This document shows positions 30,035 through 38,785 of a stretch of 64,000 bases of DNA, one piece after another; position 1 is the stretch's first letter, and each line of letters starts with the position of its first letter. The DNA is from Streptomyces sp. NRRL S-31. Lineage in GTDB: Bacteria; Actinomycetota; Actinomycetes; Streptomycetales; Streptomycetaceae. The stretch lies in contig NZ_JOCB01000093.1 of NCBI RefSeq assembly GCF_000718775.1, forward strand, positions 43,155 through 107,154, written 5' to 3'. The notes below the pieces were generated by a model. It was not told the origin of the DNA. It made no database searches and worked only from the letters and a program-made list of their open reading frames with translations. A program made the position numbers and the translations under genes.

Positions 30035-30463
30035 TCAAATTCCCAGTGAGGGTCGCTGACGCAAAGCGCCAGAAGCCTGGTCGGCAGCATGTCGGTCGCG
30101 CAGCGTGTCGAGGTACGCGGCGATGGCGTCACGGTTGCGGACCAGCAACCGGATGCGCTCGGTCATCCGGTCCCGTTCCCGTTCCAGCGCGGCGATGATC
30201 TCCGGCGAGGCATCGGAGACGTGGATGTCCCCCGGCTCGCCCAGGCAGGGCAGGATCTGCCGGATGATGCGGGTCGGCAGGCCCACGTCGAGCAGACCGC
30301 GGATCTGCCGGACTCGGTCCACATCGCGCTCGTCGTAGCTGCGCCAGCCGTTGGGGGCACGCCTGGAGGCAATCAGCCCCTGCTCCTCGTAGTAGCGCAG
30401 GAGTCGGGACGCGGCGACGTACGGGTAGCTGATGGTGTGCGTCAGGACGAAGACCGACGTCAT
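30035..30463 (-). CDS. MerR-family regulator with an altered N-terminus
   Basis: The protein has 142 residues. The second half of the winged HTH is clear (SRLLRYYEEQGLIASRRAPN, then RVRQIRGLLDVGLPTRII), followed by the dimerisation helix (IIAALERERDRMTERIRLLV). The first HTH helix, normally of the form IGELARRTGVS, is replaced by an unrelated string (VFVLTHTISYPYV). No ribosome site precedes ATG 30463. Upstream sequence reads as the beginning of an SDR gene in another frame. The gene was therefore probably fused to foreign sequence by a deletion and may not bind DNA normally. Confidence 0.6.
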   Translation of the reverse strand: MTSVFVLTHTISYPYVAASRLLRYYEEQGLIASRRAPNGWRSYDERDVDRVRQIRGLLDVGLPTRIIRQILPCLGEPGDIHVSDASPEIIAALERERDRMTERIRLLVRNRDAIAAYLDTLRDRHAADQASGALRQRPSLGI

Positions 30464-30470
30464 GGACAGC

Positions 30471-30620
30471 AGCGTCCGCCCGGACCCGGTCGCGTTCCTC
30501 CGTGGTGCGGGCGGCCGGCACGACCCGGGCGCCGCCTTCCACCAGGCGCTCGGCGACGGCCGACCCGATCTCGGTGGCCTCTCCCACGACGACCGCCGTC
30601 CGGCCCGCGTACTTGGTCAT
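30471..30620 (-). pseudogene. 5' fragment of a short-chain dehydrogenase gene
   Basis: From ATG 30620, behind GGAGG, about 50 residues read as an SDR N-terminus: the cofactor fold RTAVVVGEATEIGSAVAERL followed by EGGARVVPAARTTEERDR. The frame then runs out of SDR character exactly where the MerR-like gene begins. The catalytic region is missing. This is a truncated gene left at a deletion junction. Confidence 0.65.
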
Positions 30621-30864
30621 GCCGCTGTTTCCTCCGCCGCGCCCGCCTCGACTGCTCGCTGGCGCACATGCGGTTCGAGGGTGCGACCCTCCCCGGGCCA
30701 TGACGGCCCACCCGGTGGATCAAATCGACGCGGGGTGGCGGCGCTTGCCCCTTCAGGGGCAGTTCAGGGCTGTCGTCAGGGTGATCACTGATGGGCAACG
30801 CCGGAATCCCTCGGCAGAGTTGACGTAGCCACCCAAGTCCCGTCAACCCACCGGAGGAACCTCG

Positions 30865-31980
30865 GTGTACGTACGCCTCGCCGTCACCTCTCTTCTCCTG
30901 ACCTCCGCTCTCACCACCGGTGCGGCTCTGCCCGCAGCCGCCGCCCCTGTCGCTTCCGGTGCCACCAGTGCCCCGACGTCCGCGAACCCCACCGTCCGGG
31001 ACATCCTCGACCACCTGCCCGACGACATCGTCGCAAGCGCGTTGACCAGACAGGACGGCGTGGGCGCCGCTGCCGGCCCGGTCACCGCTGACGCGTACGT
31101 CCGGATCGGCAGCGTCACCAAAGCCTTCACCAACACGGTGGTGCTGCAACTCATCGCCGAGCACCGCATCGACCTCGACGCACCGGCACGGCGGTACGTC
31201 CCCCAGGTGCTGCCCGCGGCGTACGACGGTGTCACCGTGCACCACCTTCTCGACCACACGAGCGGTCTGCCCAAGCCCGCCCCGACACCCGGCCCGGCCG
31301 ACGGACCCGGATGGCAGCTCGAATCCGTGACGCCCGAGGACTTCGTGCGCGAGTCGTTCGCCGCGGCCCCCGGCACGCCCCCCGTGCCCGGTTCCGAGCA
31401 GCAGTACAACGGGCTCAACTCCTTCGTCCTCGGTCTGATCACGGAGAAGGTCACCGGCCACTCGTTCGGCGACGAGTTGGAGCGCAGGATCATCCGGCCG
31501 CTGCGCCTGCGCCACACCAGCCTGCCCGCCGCCGACGACCTCACGATCCCCTCGCCCCACGCGGAGGTGTACGTCGACGGGCAGGACGTGACCGAGCAGA
31601 GCCCGTACCCGTGGGCCGAGGGAGGCCTGATCTCCACCGCCGTCGACCTGGACCGCTTCACGACCGCGCTGTTCCGGGGCCGTCTGCTCCCACCCGCCGA
31701 GCAGAAGCTCGTGTTCGAGGTGCCGGCCGCGACGAACGGCCCCGACAACAAGAACTGCGCCGGTACGACGGCCTGCTACAGCACCGGCGGACTCATGCGC
31801 CACCAGCTGCCCGACGGCGAGGAGGCATGGGGCAGAACCGGTTCCCGCCCCGGCTGGGACAACGGCTTCTTCGCCACCCGCGACCTCCGACACCGCCTGG
31901 TGTACTCCTTGAACCCGACGGGAGCCGGTGACGACCTCCCGTACATCAAAGCCCTCATCAACGCCGCGCTCACCGAATGA
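30865..31980 (+). CDS. secreted serine hydrolase, class C beta-lactamase/DD-peptidase family
   Basis: The protein has 371 residues. GTG 30865 follows GGAGG. There is a signal peptide with an Ala-rich cleavage region ([11 protein letters not shown]). The SxxK motif is intact (IGSVTKAFT, Ser83 and Lys86), and HTSGLP follows as usual. The second motif, normally YxN, reads YNG in EQQYNGLNSF. The third, normally HxG, reads RTG in WGRTGSRPG. Such variation occurs among esterase-like members, so a true beta-lactamase or DD-peptidase activity is not assured. Extracellular location is inferred. It is monocistronic. Confidence 0.85.
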   Translation: MYVRLAVTSLLLTSALTTGAALPAAAAPVASGATSAPTSANPTVRDILDHLPDDIVASALTRQDGVGAAAGPVTADAYVRIGSVTKAFTNTVVLQLIAEHRIDLDAPARRYVPQVLPAAYDGVTVHHLLDHTSGLPKPAPTPGPADGPGWQLESVTPEDFVRESFAAAPGTPPVPGSEQQYNGLNSFVLGLITEKVTGHSFGDELERRIIRPLRLRHTSLPAADDLTIPSPHAEVYVDGQDVTEQSPYPWAEGGLISTAVDLDRFTTALFRGRLLPPAEQKLVFEVPAATNGPDNKNCAGTTACYSTGGLMRHQLPDGEEAWGRTGSRPGWDNGFFATRDLRHRLVYSLNPTGAGDDLPYIKALINAALTE

Positions 31981-32128
31981 CACCCGGACGGTCCGCCCGG
32001 TCGGTCCATGACGAGCGACGCGATCGCAGCCCCAGCGATCCGGCGAACCTTTCCGGCCACGGAACCAGTTGGCGGCATGCGCCGTAAGCGGCTGGTTGTG
32101 ACACTGTGGCTCGTGCTTCCCTGGCGGA

Positions 32129-32674
32129 GTGAACATCGAGACTTCCGCTGTTGCTGGGGAGAGGCCGGGCCGCCGGGTCCGGCGGAGGACTGAGAGCGAT
32201 GTCGAGAAGTGCGTGCGGGTTCTCGCGGAAGTCCATCAACGTGACGGTTACCCGGTGAACTGGCCCGACCAGCCCGTCGAGTGGTTGTCGCATGCTTCGG
32301 TATGGGGGGCCTGGGTCGCCGAACTCGACGGCCGCGTCGTCGGCCATGTCAGCTTGTCCCGCAGCGGTGACGGGGATCTGGCCCCCGGTTTGTGGAGCGA
32401 CCGTAGTGGGGCAAGCAGGGAACTGACCGCGGTGGTCAGCCGTCTCTTCGTCGCTCCGCGAGCCAGGGGGCACGGATTCGGTGCACTGCTGATCGGCCGG
32501 GCCGTGGAGGAAGCACGGGGACGGGGGCTGCATCCGGTGCTCGACGTCGTGGCATCCGATATCGCCGCGGCAGCCCTGTACGAGCGGCTGGGCTGGGAAT
32601 TGATGGCCACGGTCGAGCAACGATGGGGCCCGTCTCAGCTGGTGGCTGTCCACTGTTACGCGGCGGCATCGTAA
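32129..32674 (+). CDS. GNAT-family N-acetyltransferase
   Basis: The protein has 181 residues from GTG 32129. The GNAT core is clear: WGAWVAELDGRVVGHVSL, then VSRLFVAPRARGHGFGALLI (the acetyl-CoA binding R-x-x-G-x-G/A signature), and AAALYERLGWELMAT. The acceptor is unknown. The start is uncertain because the ribosome site is weak. Confidence 0.85.
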   Translation: MNIETSAVAGERPGRRVRRRTESDVEKCVRVLAEVHQRDGYPVNWPDQPVEWLSHASVWGAWVAELDGRVVGHVSLSRSGDGDLAPGLWSDRSGASRELTAVVSRLFVAPRARGHGFGALLIGRAVEEARGRGLHPVLDVVASDIAAAALYERLGWELMATVEQRWGPSQLVAVHCYAAAS

Positions 32675-32748
32675 TGAGCCTGGTCACAGACCAGGTCGCC
32701 GTCATCCACACCCGCGAACACGGCGACCTGAAGGTGCCATGCACGGGC

Positions 32749-33254
32749 TCAGTCCTTCTCGTTCGCCCTCGCGGAGAGCCGGCGTACGGCACGCTTGATC
32801 GAGCCGAGCTCCTTCAACACCTGGTCCATCGCGGAGTCCATCAGCATGACCGGATCGTCAGCGGACCGGAAGCGTACGACTTGCTCCACCTGATGCTCCC
32901 AGAACCCGGCATCCTCGGCGGCTTCGAGCCGAGCTGTGACGCGAGGTCGGCGAAGCCGTCCCCGGGCCGGCCGGTTGCCTTGCGAACGACAAGCGCCCAC
33001 AGCAGCGGCCGACCGTGCCGGTGCTCGTAGACGCTGATGTGGCCGAGTTTCGGGTACAACCCGGGCATCTGGCCCTGCGACGTGTAGGGGCCCAGACCGT
33101 GCGGGTCGACGCGCTGCACGAATTCCTTGTAGCCGATGCAGGCCGAAAGCGGGTCGGCCGGGTCGCCGGCTGTGAGCGGTGCCCGCCGCCGGCCATCTGA
33201 CCCTTTTCCAAGGACACGGGCGGATGTCCCCGAGTTCTCACGGCTTGTCCGCAC
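32749..33254 (-). pseudogene. frameshifted gene of unknown family
   Basis: Two frames join into one plausible protein. The upstream frame (about 33150 down to 32945) gives GYKEFVQRVDPHGLGPYTSQ and later LLWALVVRKATGRPGDGFADL. The downstream frame (to the stop at 32749) gives LEAAEDAGFWEHQVEQVVRF and SAMDQVLKELGSIKRAVRRL. The switch lies near 32940. Each half alone looks coding and neither continues sensibly past the switch. The family is not recognised. Upstream residues before GDPADPLSACIG are doubtful. Confidence 0.5.
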
Positions 33255-33301
33255 AATCCCGCTATGGCCACCACTGCGACGCGGGTCGAAGGGGATTGAG
33301 C

Positions 33302-34096
33302 ATGCATGTCGATCTGACGGGGAGAACAGCCGTGGTGACCGGCTCCTCCACCGGTATCGGGCTCGCGATCGCCACCGGGCTGGCGCGAGCCGGGGCGTCC
33401 GTCGTACTGACCGGCCGCGGTGCCGGACGTCTCGGGGACGCGGCGGACCGTCTGGCCGAACGCCTCCCCGGCGCCGACCTCACCACTCTCACCGCGGATC
33501 TGGCCACCGACGAAGGCGCCGCCGTCCTGCGGGACGCCGTCCCCGACACCGACATCCTCGTCAACAACCTCGGTATCTTCGGCTCGCGGGCACCGCTGGA
33601 GATCACCGACGAGGAGTGGCGCACCTACTTCGAGACGAACGTGCTCAGCGCCATTCGCCTGATCCGCGCCTATCTCCCCGGCATGAAGGAGCGCGGCTGG
33701 GGGCGCGTACTGAACATCTCCAGTGAGTCCGGGATCGCCATCCCGGCGGAAATGATCCACTACGGCACCTCGAAGACGTCGATGCTCGCCGTCTCCCGCG
33801 GCTTCGCCAAGGACGCGGCCGGCACCGGTGTCACCGTCAACTCCGTGATCGTCGGCCCCACCCACACCGGCGGCGTCGAGGACTTCGTCTACGAACTGGT
33901 CGACCGCGCAGTGCCGTGGGAGCAGGCCCAGCACGAGTTCATGCGTCAGTTCCGGCCCAGTTCACTCATCCAGCGGCTGATCGAACCGGAGGAGGTCGCC
34001 CACATGGTGGTGTACCTCAGTTCACCGCAGGCGTCCGCCACGACCGGCGCGGCAGTCCGTGTGGACGGCGGCTGCGTCGACTCCATCCTCCCCTGA
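33302..34096 (+). CDS. short-chain dehydrogenase/reductase
   Basis: The protein has 264 residues and starts at ATG 33302 behind AAGGGG. It is a classical SDR: cofactor motif VVTGSSTGIGLAIA, NNLG motif in ILVNNLGIFG, catalytic NISSES and YGTSKTS (Ser, Tyr, Lys), and C-terminal GAAVRVDGG. The first Gly of the usual TGxxxGIG is kept. The substrate is unknown. It stands alone after the decayed gene. Confidence 0.92.
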   Translation: MHVDLTGRTAVVTGSSTGIGLAIATGLARAGASVVLTGRGAGRLGDAADRLAERLPGADLTTLTADLATDEGAAVLRDAVPDTDILVNNLGIFGSRAPLEITDEEWRTYFETNVLSAIRLIRAYLPGMKERGWGRVLNISSESGIAIPAEMIHYGTSKTSMLAVSRGFAKDAAGTGVTVNSVIVGPTHTGGVEDFVYELVDRAVPWEQAQHEFMRQFRPSSLIQRLIEPEEVAHMVVYLSSPQASATTGAAVRVDGGCVDSILP

Positions 34097-34269
34097 GCAC
34101 CACCGCGCGCCCCCGCCGGCTCGGGCCGGACGGACAGGGGCTGCCGAGGCCGAGGCCCTGTACCGATTCTGAGACATTCCGGGCGGGGGTTCGTGGGCAG
34201 GAATGCCGCTGACCATGGTCCTGACGGAGGACACCCGCAGGGCCATCAAGCAAGGCAAGGAGTGTTCCG

Positions 34270-34776
34270 ATGCACACGATCGGGAAGTTCGTCACCACCG
34301 TCGCCACCTCCGCGCTGGTGGTCGCCGCTGGTGTGGGGGGCGCGCAGGCGGCTCCCGCGGCGGCCGGAGGCGTCGCCCCCTCGGCCTGCCGTCCGGCCAA
34401 CCACATCGCGAGGATCACCGAGGGACCTGCCGGCTCAGGGCACCGCCACTACCGTGTCAGCGTCACCGCGCCGCGCGGGTACGAGTCCTGCGAGCTGGCC
34501 GGTTCGCCCACGGGCGTGCGGTTCTCGGACCACGGTTCGGACACCGGGATCACCGCCGGCCGCTACGGCGACCAGAAGACCGTGGTGACCTTCGGCCCGG
34601 GCCACCCGGTGCACTTCGACATCCAGGTCCCCAGCGACCGCCGCGCCACCCCCGTGGACGAGGCGTCGTTCACCCTCCGGGCTCCGGACGGGGAGATCCC
34701 CGGCACGTCCGTCGCCGAGGGCAGGTTCGAGGTGGCGAGCGGTACCCTCGTCGGCCCGGTCCAGCGCGGCGCCTGA
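34270..34776 (+). CDS. small secreted protein, DUF4232-like
   Basis: The protein has 168 residues. ATG 34270 follows AAGGAG. There is a signal peptide (IGKFVTTVATSALVVAAGVG, cleavage near AQAAPA). The mature part is beta-rich with two Cys (PSACRPANH and YESCELAGS) that could form a disulphide. It has the look of actinobacterial secreted beta-sandwich proteins of unknown function. A strong terminator follows at 34805-34843. Confidence 0.75.
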   Translation: MHTIGKFVTTVATSALVVAAGVGGAQAAPAAAGGVAPSACRPANHIARITEGPAGSGHRHYRVSVTAPRGYESCELAGSPTGVRFSDHGSDTGITAGRYGDQKTVVTFGPGHPVHFDIQVPSDRRATPVDEASFTLRAPDGEIPGTSVAEGRFEVASGTLVGPVQRGA

Positions 34777-35084
34777 CCAGGAGTCACACGTACTCGATGA
34801 GTCCGCCCGCCCGCCCGTCTGCGACGCGGACGGGCGGGCGGGCCCGCCGTCGCGTTCGCCGGCAAGCGCCGGCCGCACGGGGGCGGCCGGCCGCTCGGCG
34901 CGATGCCCGCGGACGGCGAGGAAGTGCCCCGGCGGGCAGAGTTGAGGGCGACCGCGGTGTGCCGGGAGGGCAATACCGCAGCTCTCGGCGGTGTTCGCCG
35001 GGCAGCCCGGCGGGCGCTGGGTTCCGGAGGGCGCATAACGGTCCTACGTTCGCAAGCGCAGGTCTTCATCGGTGGGGAGGCTCG
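34777..35084. other. 308-bp gap upstream of the DUF4157 gene
   Basis: Apart from the terminator at 34805-34843 it holds no supported gene. It should contain the promoter of the DUF4157 gene, and no regulator site was recognised. Confidence 0.5.
34805..34843 (+). terminator. strong GC hairpin terminator
   Basis: A perfect 15-bp stem (34805-34819 with 34829-34843, 9-nt loop) lies 28 bp past the stop of the secreted-protein gene. Confidence 0.75.
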
Positions 35085-36920
35085 ATGTACTCACAGGGGA
35101 AGAAGCCCCGATCCGTCGCCCAGGACGATCGGGACAGGACGGCTCGCCCGGTCGCACCGCGCGGAATGAGGGAGTTGCAGGCCAGCGTCGGCAACCAGAC
35201 GGTGCTGAGGATGATGCGCCGCGAACAGGAGGCGGAGGAGCACCGGCGCGGTGAGGGATGCGGGCACGAGGACGCCGTACAGCGAGCCGATGCCGAGACC
35301 GGTCCGCGCACACCGGATCGCTCCGAGGTCGAGGCCGGCCTGCACACACCTGGCAGCCCCCTGGACCCGGCCACGCTCGCCCGCAAGGAGGAGCAGTTCC
35401 AGGCCGATCTCTCCGGGGTGCGGGTGCACACCGGAGCCGCCGCGCGGCAGGCGGCCGCCGCCGTCCAGGCGCGCGCGTTCACGGTGAACCAGGACATCGT
35501 GATCGGTAAGGGCGGAAGCGATTCCCACACGTTGGACCACGAACTCACGCACACGGTCCGTAACCAGCAGAGGGCCGCGGTCGGGCACCCGACGGACGGC
35601 GGATTCCATATGACCCACCCGCACGACCACGAGGAACGTGAGGCGGAGTCGAACGCCGCACGGATGAGGTCGGGCGGCGCCAGCACGGTCCAGGGAACGG
35701 GGGCGGCCGCTGTCTCCCGCTCCGGCGCGGCATCGGTCCAGCGTCTGGAGGGCCCGGTGCAGCGCATGGAGGGCTTCGAGACCGAGATGGCCAAGCGGAT
35801 CAAGGACCGGAACGGTGGAAAACTCACCGGCGACACCGACCTCGGGCGAAGCCGGCATGAGAATTTCACGGTCGTCTCGGACAGCAGGGCGCTGGACGGG
35901 GGTGGTTCCTACTCCAATCTGGAGTTCGTTTCCGGCGCCGTCCAGGTGGTCGGCACGAAGGCGTCGGACGGCCCCGACGCACTCGATCGGATCGTCGACG
36001 AGATGAGAAAGGTCCGCGACGAATTCTACGCAGCCTCCGAGGGAACGCCGCTCTCCGAGGCCACCATGCGTCTGACGCTGCAACCCGACGCGGAAGGCGT
36101 CACGCTCAGCAGTGAGGGCTACACCGACCAGGCCGGGCAGCCGGGCAGGGGCGACGGGCTCTACGTCCAGTACACGATCGGTGTGCCGTTGGCCGGTGTT
36201 CCCCAGGTGTTCGACAACTACCGCAACGACCCGGAGAGCGTCGGCCAGAACGCCCTGCCGCGAGCCACGTTCCGGCTGAACCAGGCCAAACCGTTCGCGC
36301 AGGACGTACTGCGGGACTTCGACACGTCACGTCCGGGCCCGGGGAAGAAACGGAGCCGGGTCGACACCGACTCCCTCGACGGCTTCCTCCAGCTCTTCTT
36401 CACCCAGGTGGCCGCCGTCGCCGACTATCTCGCGACCGATCACGACCAGGGGCAGCCCAAGAACCTGACCATCTTCCTGTCCCGTTCACCGCTCGCCGAC
36501 GCGTTCAGCCTGCTCGACGGAGAGGTGCAGCGCTTTCTGAAGAAGAACAAGAACGCGATCGTCAACCGGCTCGCGGAATACCAGGAGAAGACAGAGACCG
36601 AGGGTGAGCAGCTGGAATTCCGTGACCGGGCGAGCCGGGAGCTGCCGGGGCTGGAGAAGGTGACGCTGCTGGGATACGCGAACTCGGCTCTGACGGGCAA
36701 GCCGACCGTGTCCCAGCAGCAGGTGTTCGGCGGAATGAACGAGATCAAGCCGCACACGGTCGAGGGTTCCACGGTGATTCCGATGGAGATCCGCGCGATC
36801 GGCAATTACTTCAAGACCTGGGACGAGCTGAAGGCCGAACTGCGGAAGATCGCGGGCTGGGCACAGGAGGGGTACGCGAAGGACCAGGAGGTCAACGGTC
36901 CGGGCGGCGCCCGGCACTGA
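35085..36920 (+). CDS. DUF4157 (eCIS-core) protein with unknown C-terminal domain
   Basis: The protein has 611 residues. ATG 35085 has GGGGAGG four bases upstream; the in-frame extension to 34203 is rejected because it overlaps the secreted-protein gene in another frame. Residues 90-190 are the DUF4157 domain: LSGVRVHTGAAARQAAAAVQ, ARAFTVNQDIVIG, then a zinc-metalloprotease-like SHTLDHELTHTV (HExxH at 152-156) and EREAESNAAR as the third-ligand region. Residues 230-611 form an unrecognised, charged domain ending in GGARH. DUF4157 marks cargo or effectors of extracellular contractile injection systems and other toxins. No sheath, tube, baseplate or AAA genes of such a system occur in the window, so this is an orphan here. 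Confidence 0.8.
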   Translation: MYSQGKKPRSVAQDDRDRTARPVAPRGMRELQASVGNQTVLRMMRREQEAEEHRRGEGCGHEDAVQRADAETGPRTPDRSEVEAGLHTPGSPLDPATLARKEEQFQADLSGVRVHTGAAARQAAAAVQARAFTVNQDIVIGKGGSDSHTLDHELTHTVRNQQRAAVGHPTDGGFHMTHPHDHEEREAESNAARMRSGGASTVQGTGAAAVSRSGAASVQRLEGPVQRMEGFETEMAKRIKDRNGGKLTGDTDLGRSRHENFTVVSDSRALDGGGSYSNLEFVSGAVQVVGTKASDGPDALDRIVDEMRKVRDEFYAASEGTPLSEATMRLTLQPDAEGVTLSSEGYTDQAGQPGRGDGLYVQYTIGVPLAGVPQVFDNYRNDPESVGQNALPRATFRLNQAKPFAQDVLRDFDTSRPGPGKKRSRVDTDSLDGFLQLFFTQVAAVADYLATDHDQGQPKNLTIFLSRSPLADAFSLLDGEVQRFLKKNKNAIVNRLAEYQEKTETEGEQLEFRDRASRELPGLEKVTLLGYANSALTGKPTVSQQQVFGGMNEIKPHTVEGSTVIPMEIRAIGNYFKTWDELKAELRKIAGWAQEGYAKDQEVNGPGGARH

Positions 36921-36988
36921 CACATCGCCACCGCGCTCGGCCGTGCGGCCCTCTCCCGATCGCGGCTCCCCGCTGCGTCCTCAGGTCC

Positions 36989-38785
36989 TCAGGAGTCCTG
37001 CGACAGGATGACGGCGCTGTAGGGGCCGACGCCGACAGCACCCGACCATGGCTGTCCGTCCCGCGCGGTTCCGTCCGTGTGGGTGTCGAGGCTGGGGGAG
37101 TCGTCGAACTCCGGGTCGTAGCCCGACCAGTCGCTGTTGAACCGGACGCGCCAGCCTCCCGCGCGGGGCAGCCCGACGCGATAGCCGTCGTAACGGCGGT
37201 TGCCGAAGTTGAGGACGACGACGGTGCTGTCGCGTGGACCGCCCCCCGCGTACCGGTGGAAGGCGATGACCTTGTCGGTGTCGTTGCAGTGGTACACGTC
37301 GACCTGGTCGCCTCGCAGGCCGGCGGTGGTGTGGTCGCGGTCGCGCCGGAGTGCGACGAGGTCCGTGTACAGCTGGACGATGCCGCGGTGGCGTTCCCGC
37401 TTGTCCCAGTCGAGCGGGGTGCGGTCATCGAACGTCCGATCCTCCAGGAACTCCTGTCCTTGGAAGAGCATCGGTATCCCGGGCGCGGTCAGCAGGGTCG
37501 CGGCGCCGAGGGTGGAGCGCTTCTTGGCGTACCGGCTCTCGGCGTTGCCCGGCCAGATCGCCTCGGGCAGGCGCCCACGGGTGTGCGCCGCGATGTCGTG
37601 GGACTCGGTGTAGACGACCCGGGCCAGCGCGTTGCCGCCGAGCCGGTGTTCGATCGCGGCGCGCACGTGGGCCATGCTGCGTTCACCGTCCCGTACGGCG
37701 GTGAGTGCCGAGCGGAGTACGTCGGCGAACCCGGCGTCCCACTGGGAGTCGAAGCCGGCACCCGCCGGGGTGGCGGTTGTGATGACGGGATCGTCCTGTA
37801 GATCCTCCGCGATGCTGATCTTCCACGGCTGGCGGGCGTTGATCTCGTCGTTGACCCAGCGCATCAGGGCCCAGCCGTCGGGAATCCCGGCGGGGGTGTC
37901 ACCGTCGACGTCGCGGATGCGCGCGGTGGCGTCCCAACGGAGGCCGTCCATGCGGTACTCCTCCAGCCAGGACAGCGCGCTGTCGCGCAGATACCGGCGG
38001 ACTTCGGGCCGGCCGTAGTCGGGGCGAGGACCCCAGCCTGATTCGCGACGCCGGTCGTTGTAGAAGTAGATGCCGTCGCCGTCGTTCTCGTACCAGCCGT
38101 CGAAGCGGCGGAGCCCGGCGTCGAGGTCGTCCGGTCCGAGGTGGTTGTAGACGACGTCGCCCAGCACGGCCAGGCCGTGTGCGTGAGCTGCCCTGACCAG
38201 GGCCTTCAACTCACCAGGGGAGCCGTAGTCGGTCGACACCGCGAACGCGGAGACCGGGTTGTAGCCCCAGGAGGACTCACCGGCGTACTCGGTGACCGGC
38301 ATCAGCTCGATCGCTGTCACCCCGAGCTGTGCCAGCTCGTCCAGTCGCCCGATCACGTCGGACAGCTGCCCGAGCGCGTGGCCGGGGCCGCGGCTGAAGG
38401 TGCCGACGTGCAGCTCGTAGACGACGAGTTCGTCCCAGCCCGGGTTGTGCCACGGACGTGAACCCCAGTCGAAGTCCGAGAACTCGGTGGTGTCGATCAC
38501 GGAATTGCCGACGGAGCCGGTCAGCTCGCGTGCGTACGGGTCGATCTTCCACTTCGCGTCGCCCTGGGCCGGTGAGACGAGGTACTTGTACTGGTCTCCC
38601 GGCCGGGCCGCCGCCACGTACGTGGACCAGCAGCCGTCGCTCTCGGCGGTCAGCGGATGCACCACGGTCCATCCGTCGAACGACCCGGCGACGCCGACCT
38701 TCTCGGCGTACGGAGCCCAGACCCTGAACGCGGTACCGTGCGGGACGCGGATGGCGCCCATGCCGGGGGGTGGGCCGGGGCTCAT
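36989..38785 (-). CDS. GH13 alpha-amylase-family enzyme (branching enzyme/trehalohydrolase-like)
   Basis: The protein has 598 residues. ATG 38785 overlaps the previous stop as ATGA, so the two genes are translationally coupled. An N-terminal CBM48-like domain (FRVWAPYAEKVGVAGSFDGW) is followed by the GH13 barrel. The four conserved regions are DVVYNH, GLRWDATARI (nucleophile Asp), SIAEDL (acid/base Glu) and ESHDI. The C-terminal beta domain ends VILSQDS. It belongs to the GlgB/TreZ side of the family, and the exact reaction (branching, debranching or trehalohydrolase) is not decided by motif reading. No glg or tre genes are adjacent. Confidence 0.85.
   Translation of the reverse strand: MSPGPPPGMGAIRVPHGTAFRVWAPYAEKVGVAGSFDGWTVVHPLTAESDGCWSTYVAAARPGDQYKYLVSPAQGDAKWKIDPYARELTGSVGNSVIDTTEFSDFDWGSRPWHNPGWDELVVYELHVGTFSRGPGHALGQLSDVIGRLDELAQLGVTAIELMPVTEYAGESSWGYNPVSAFAVSTDYGSPGELKALVRAAHAHGLAVLGDVVYNHLGPDDLDAGLRRFDGWYENDGDGIYFYNDRRRESGWGPRPDYGRPEVRRYLRDSALSWLEEYRMDGLRWDATARIRDVDGDTPAGIPDGWALMRWVNDEINARQPWKISIAEDLQDDPVITTATPAGAGFDSQWDAGFADVLRSALTAVRDGERSMAHVRAAIEHRLGGNALARVVYTESHDIAAHTRGRLPEAIWPGNAESRYAKKRSTLGAATLLTAPGIPMLFQGQEFLEDRTFDDRTPLDWDKRERHRGIVQLYTDLVALRRDRDHTTAGLRGDQVDVYHCNDTDKVIAFHRYAGGGPRDSTVVVLNFGNRRYDGYRVGLPRAGGWRVRFNSDWSGYDPEFDDSPSLDTHTDGTARDGQPWSGAVGVGPYSAVILSQDS

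Noticed and set aside
30460..32136. 558-codon minus-strand frame opposite the serine hydrolase
   Set aside because: It is antisense to a gene with signal peptide and SxxK motif, and its only meaningful part is the short SDR fragment treated separately.
34203..35084. N-terminal extension of the DUF4157 frame
   Set aside because: It overlaps the secreted-protein gene in another frame and crosses its terminator. ATG 35085 has a strong ribosome site.
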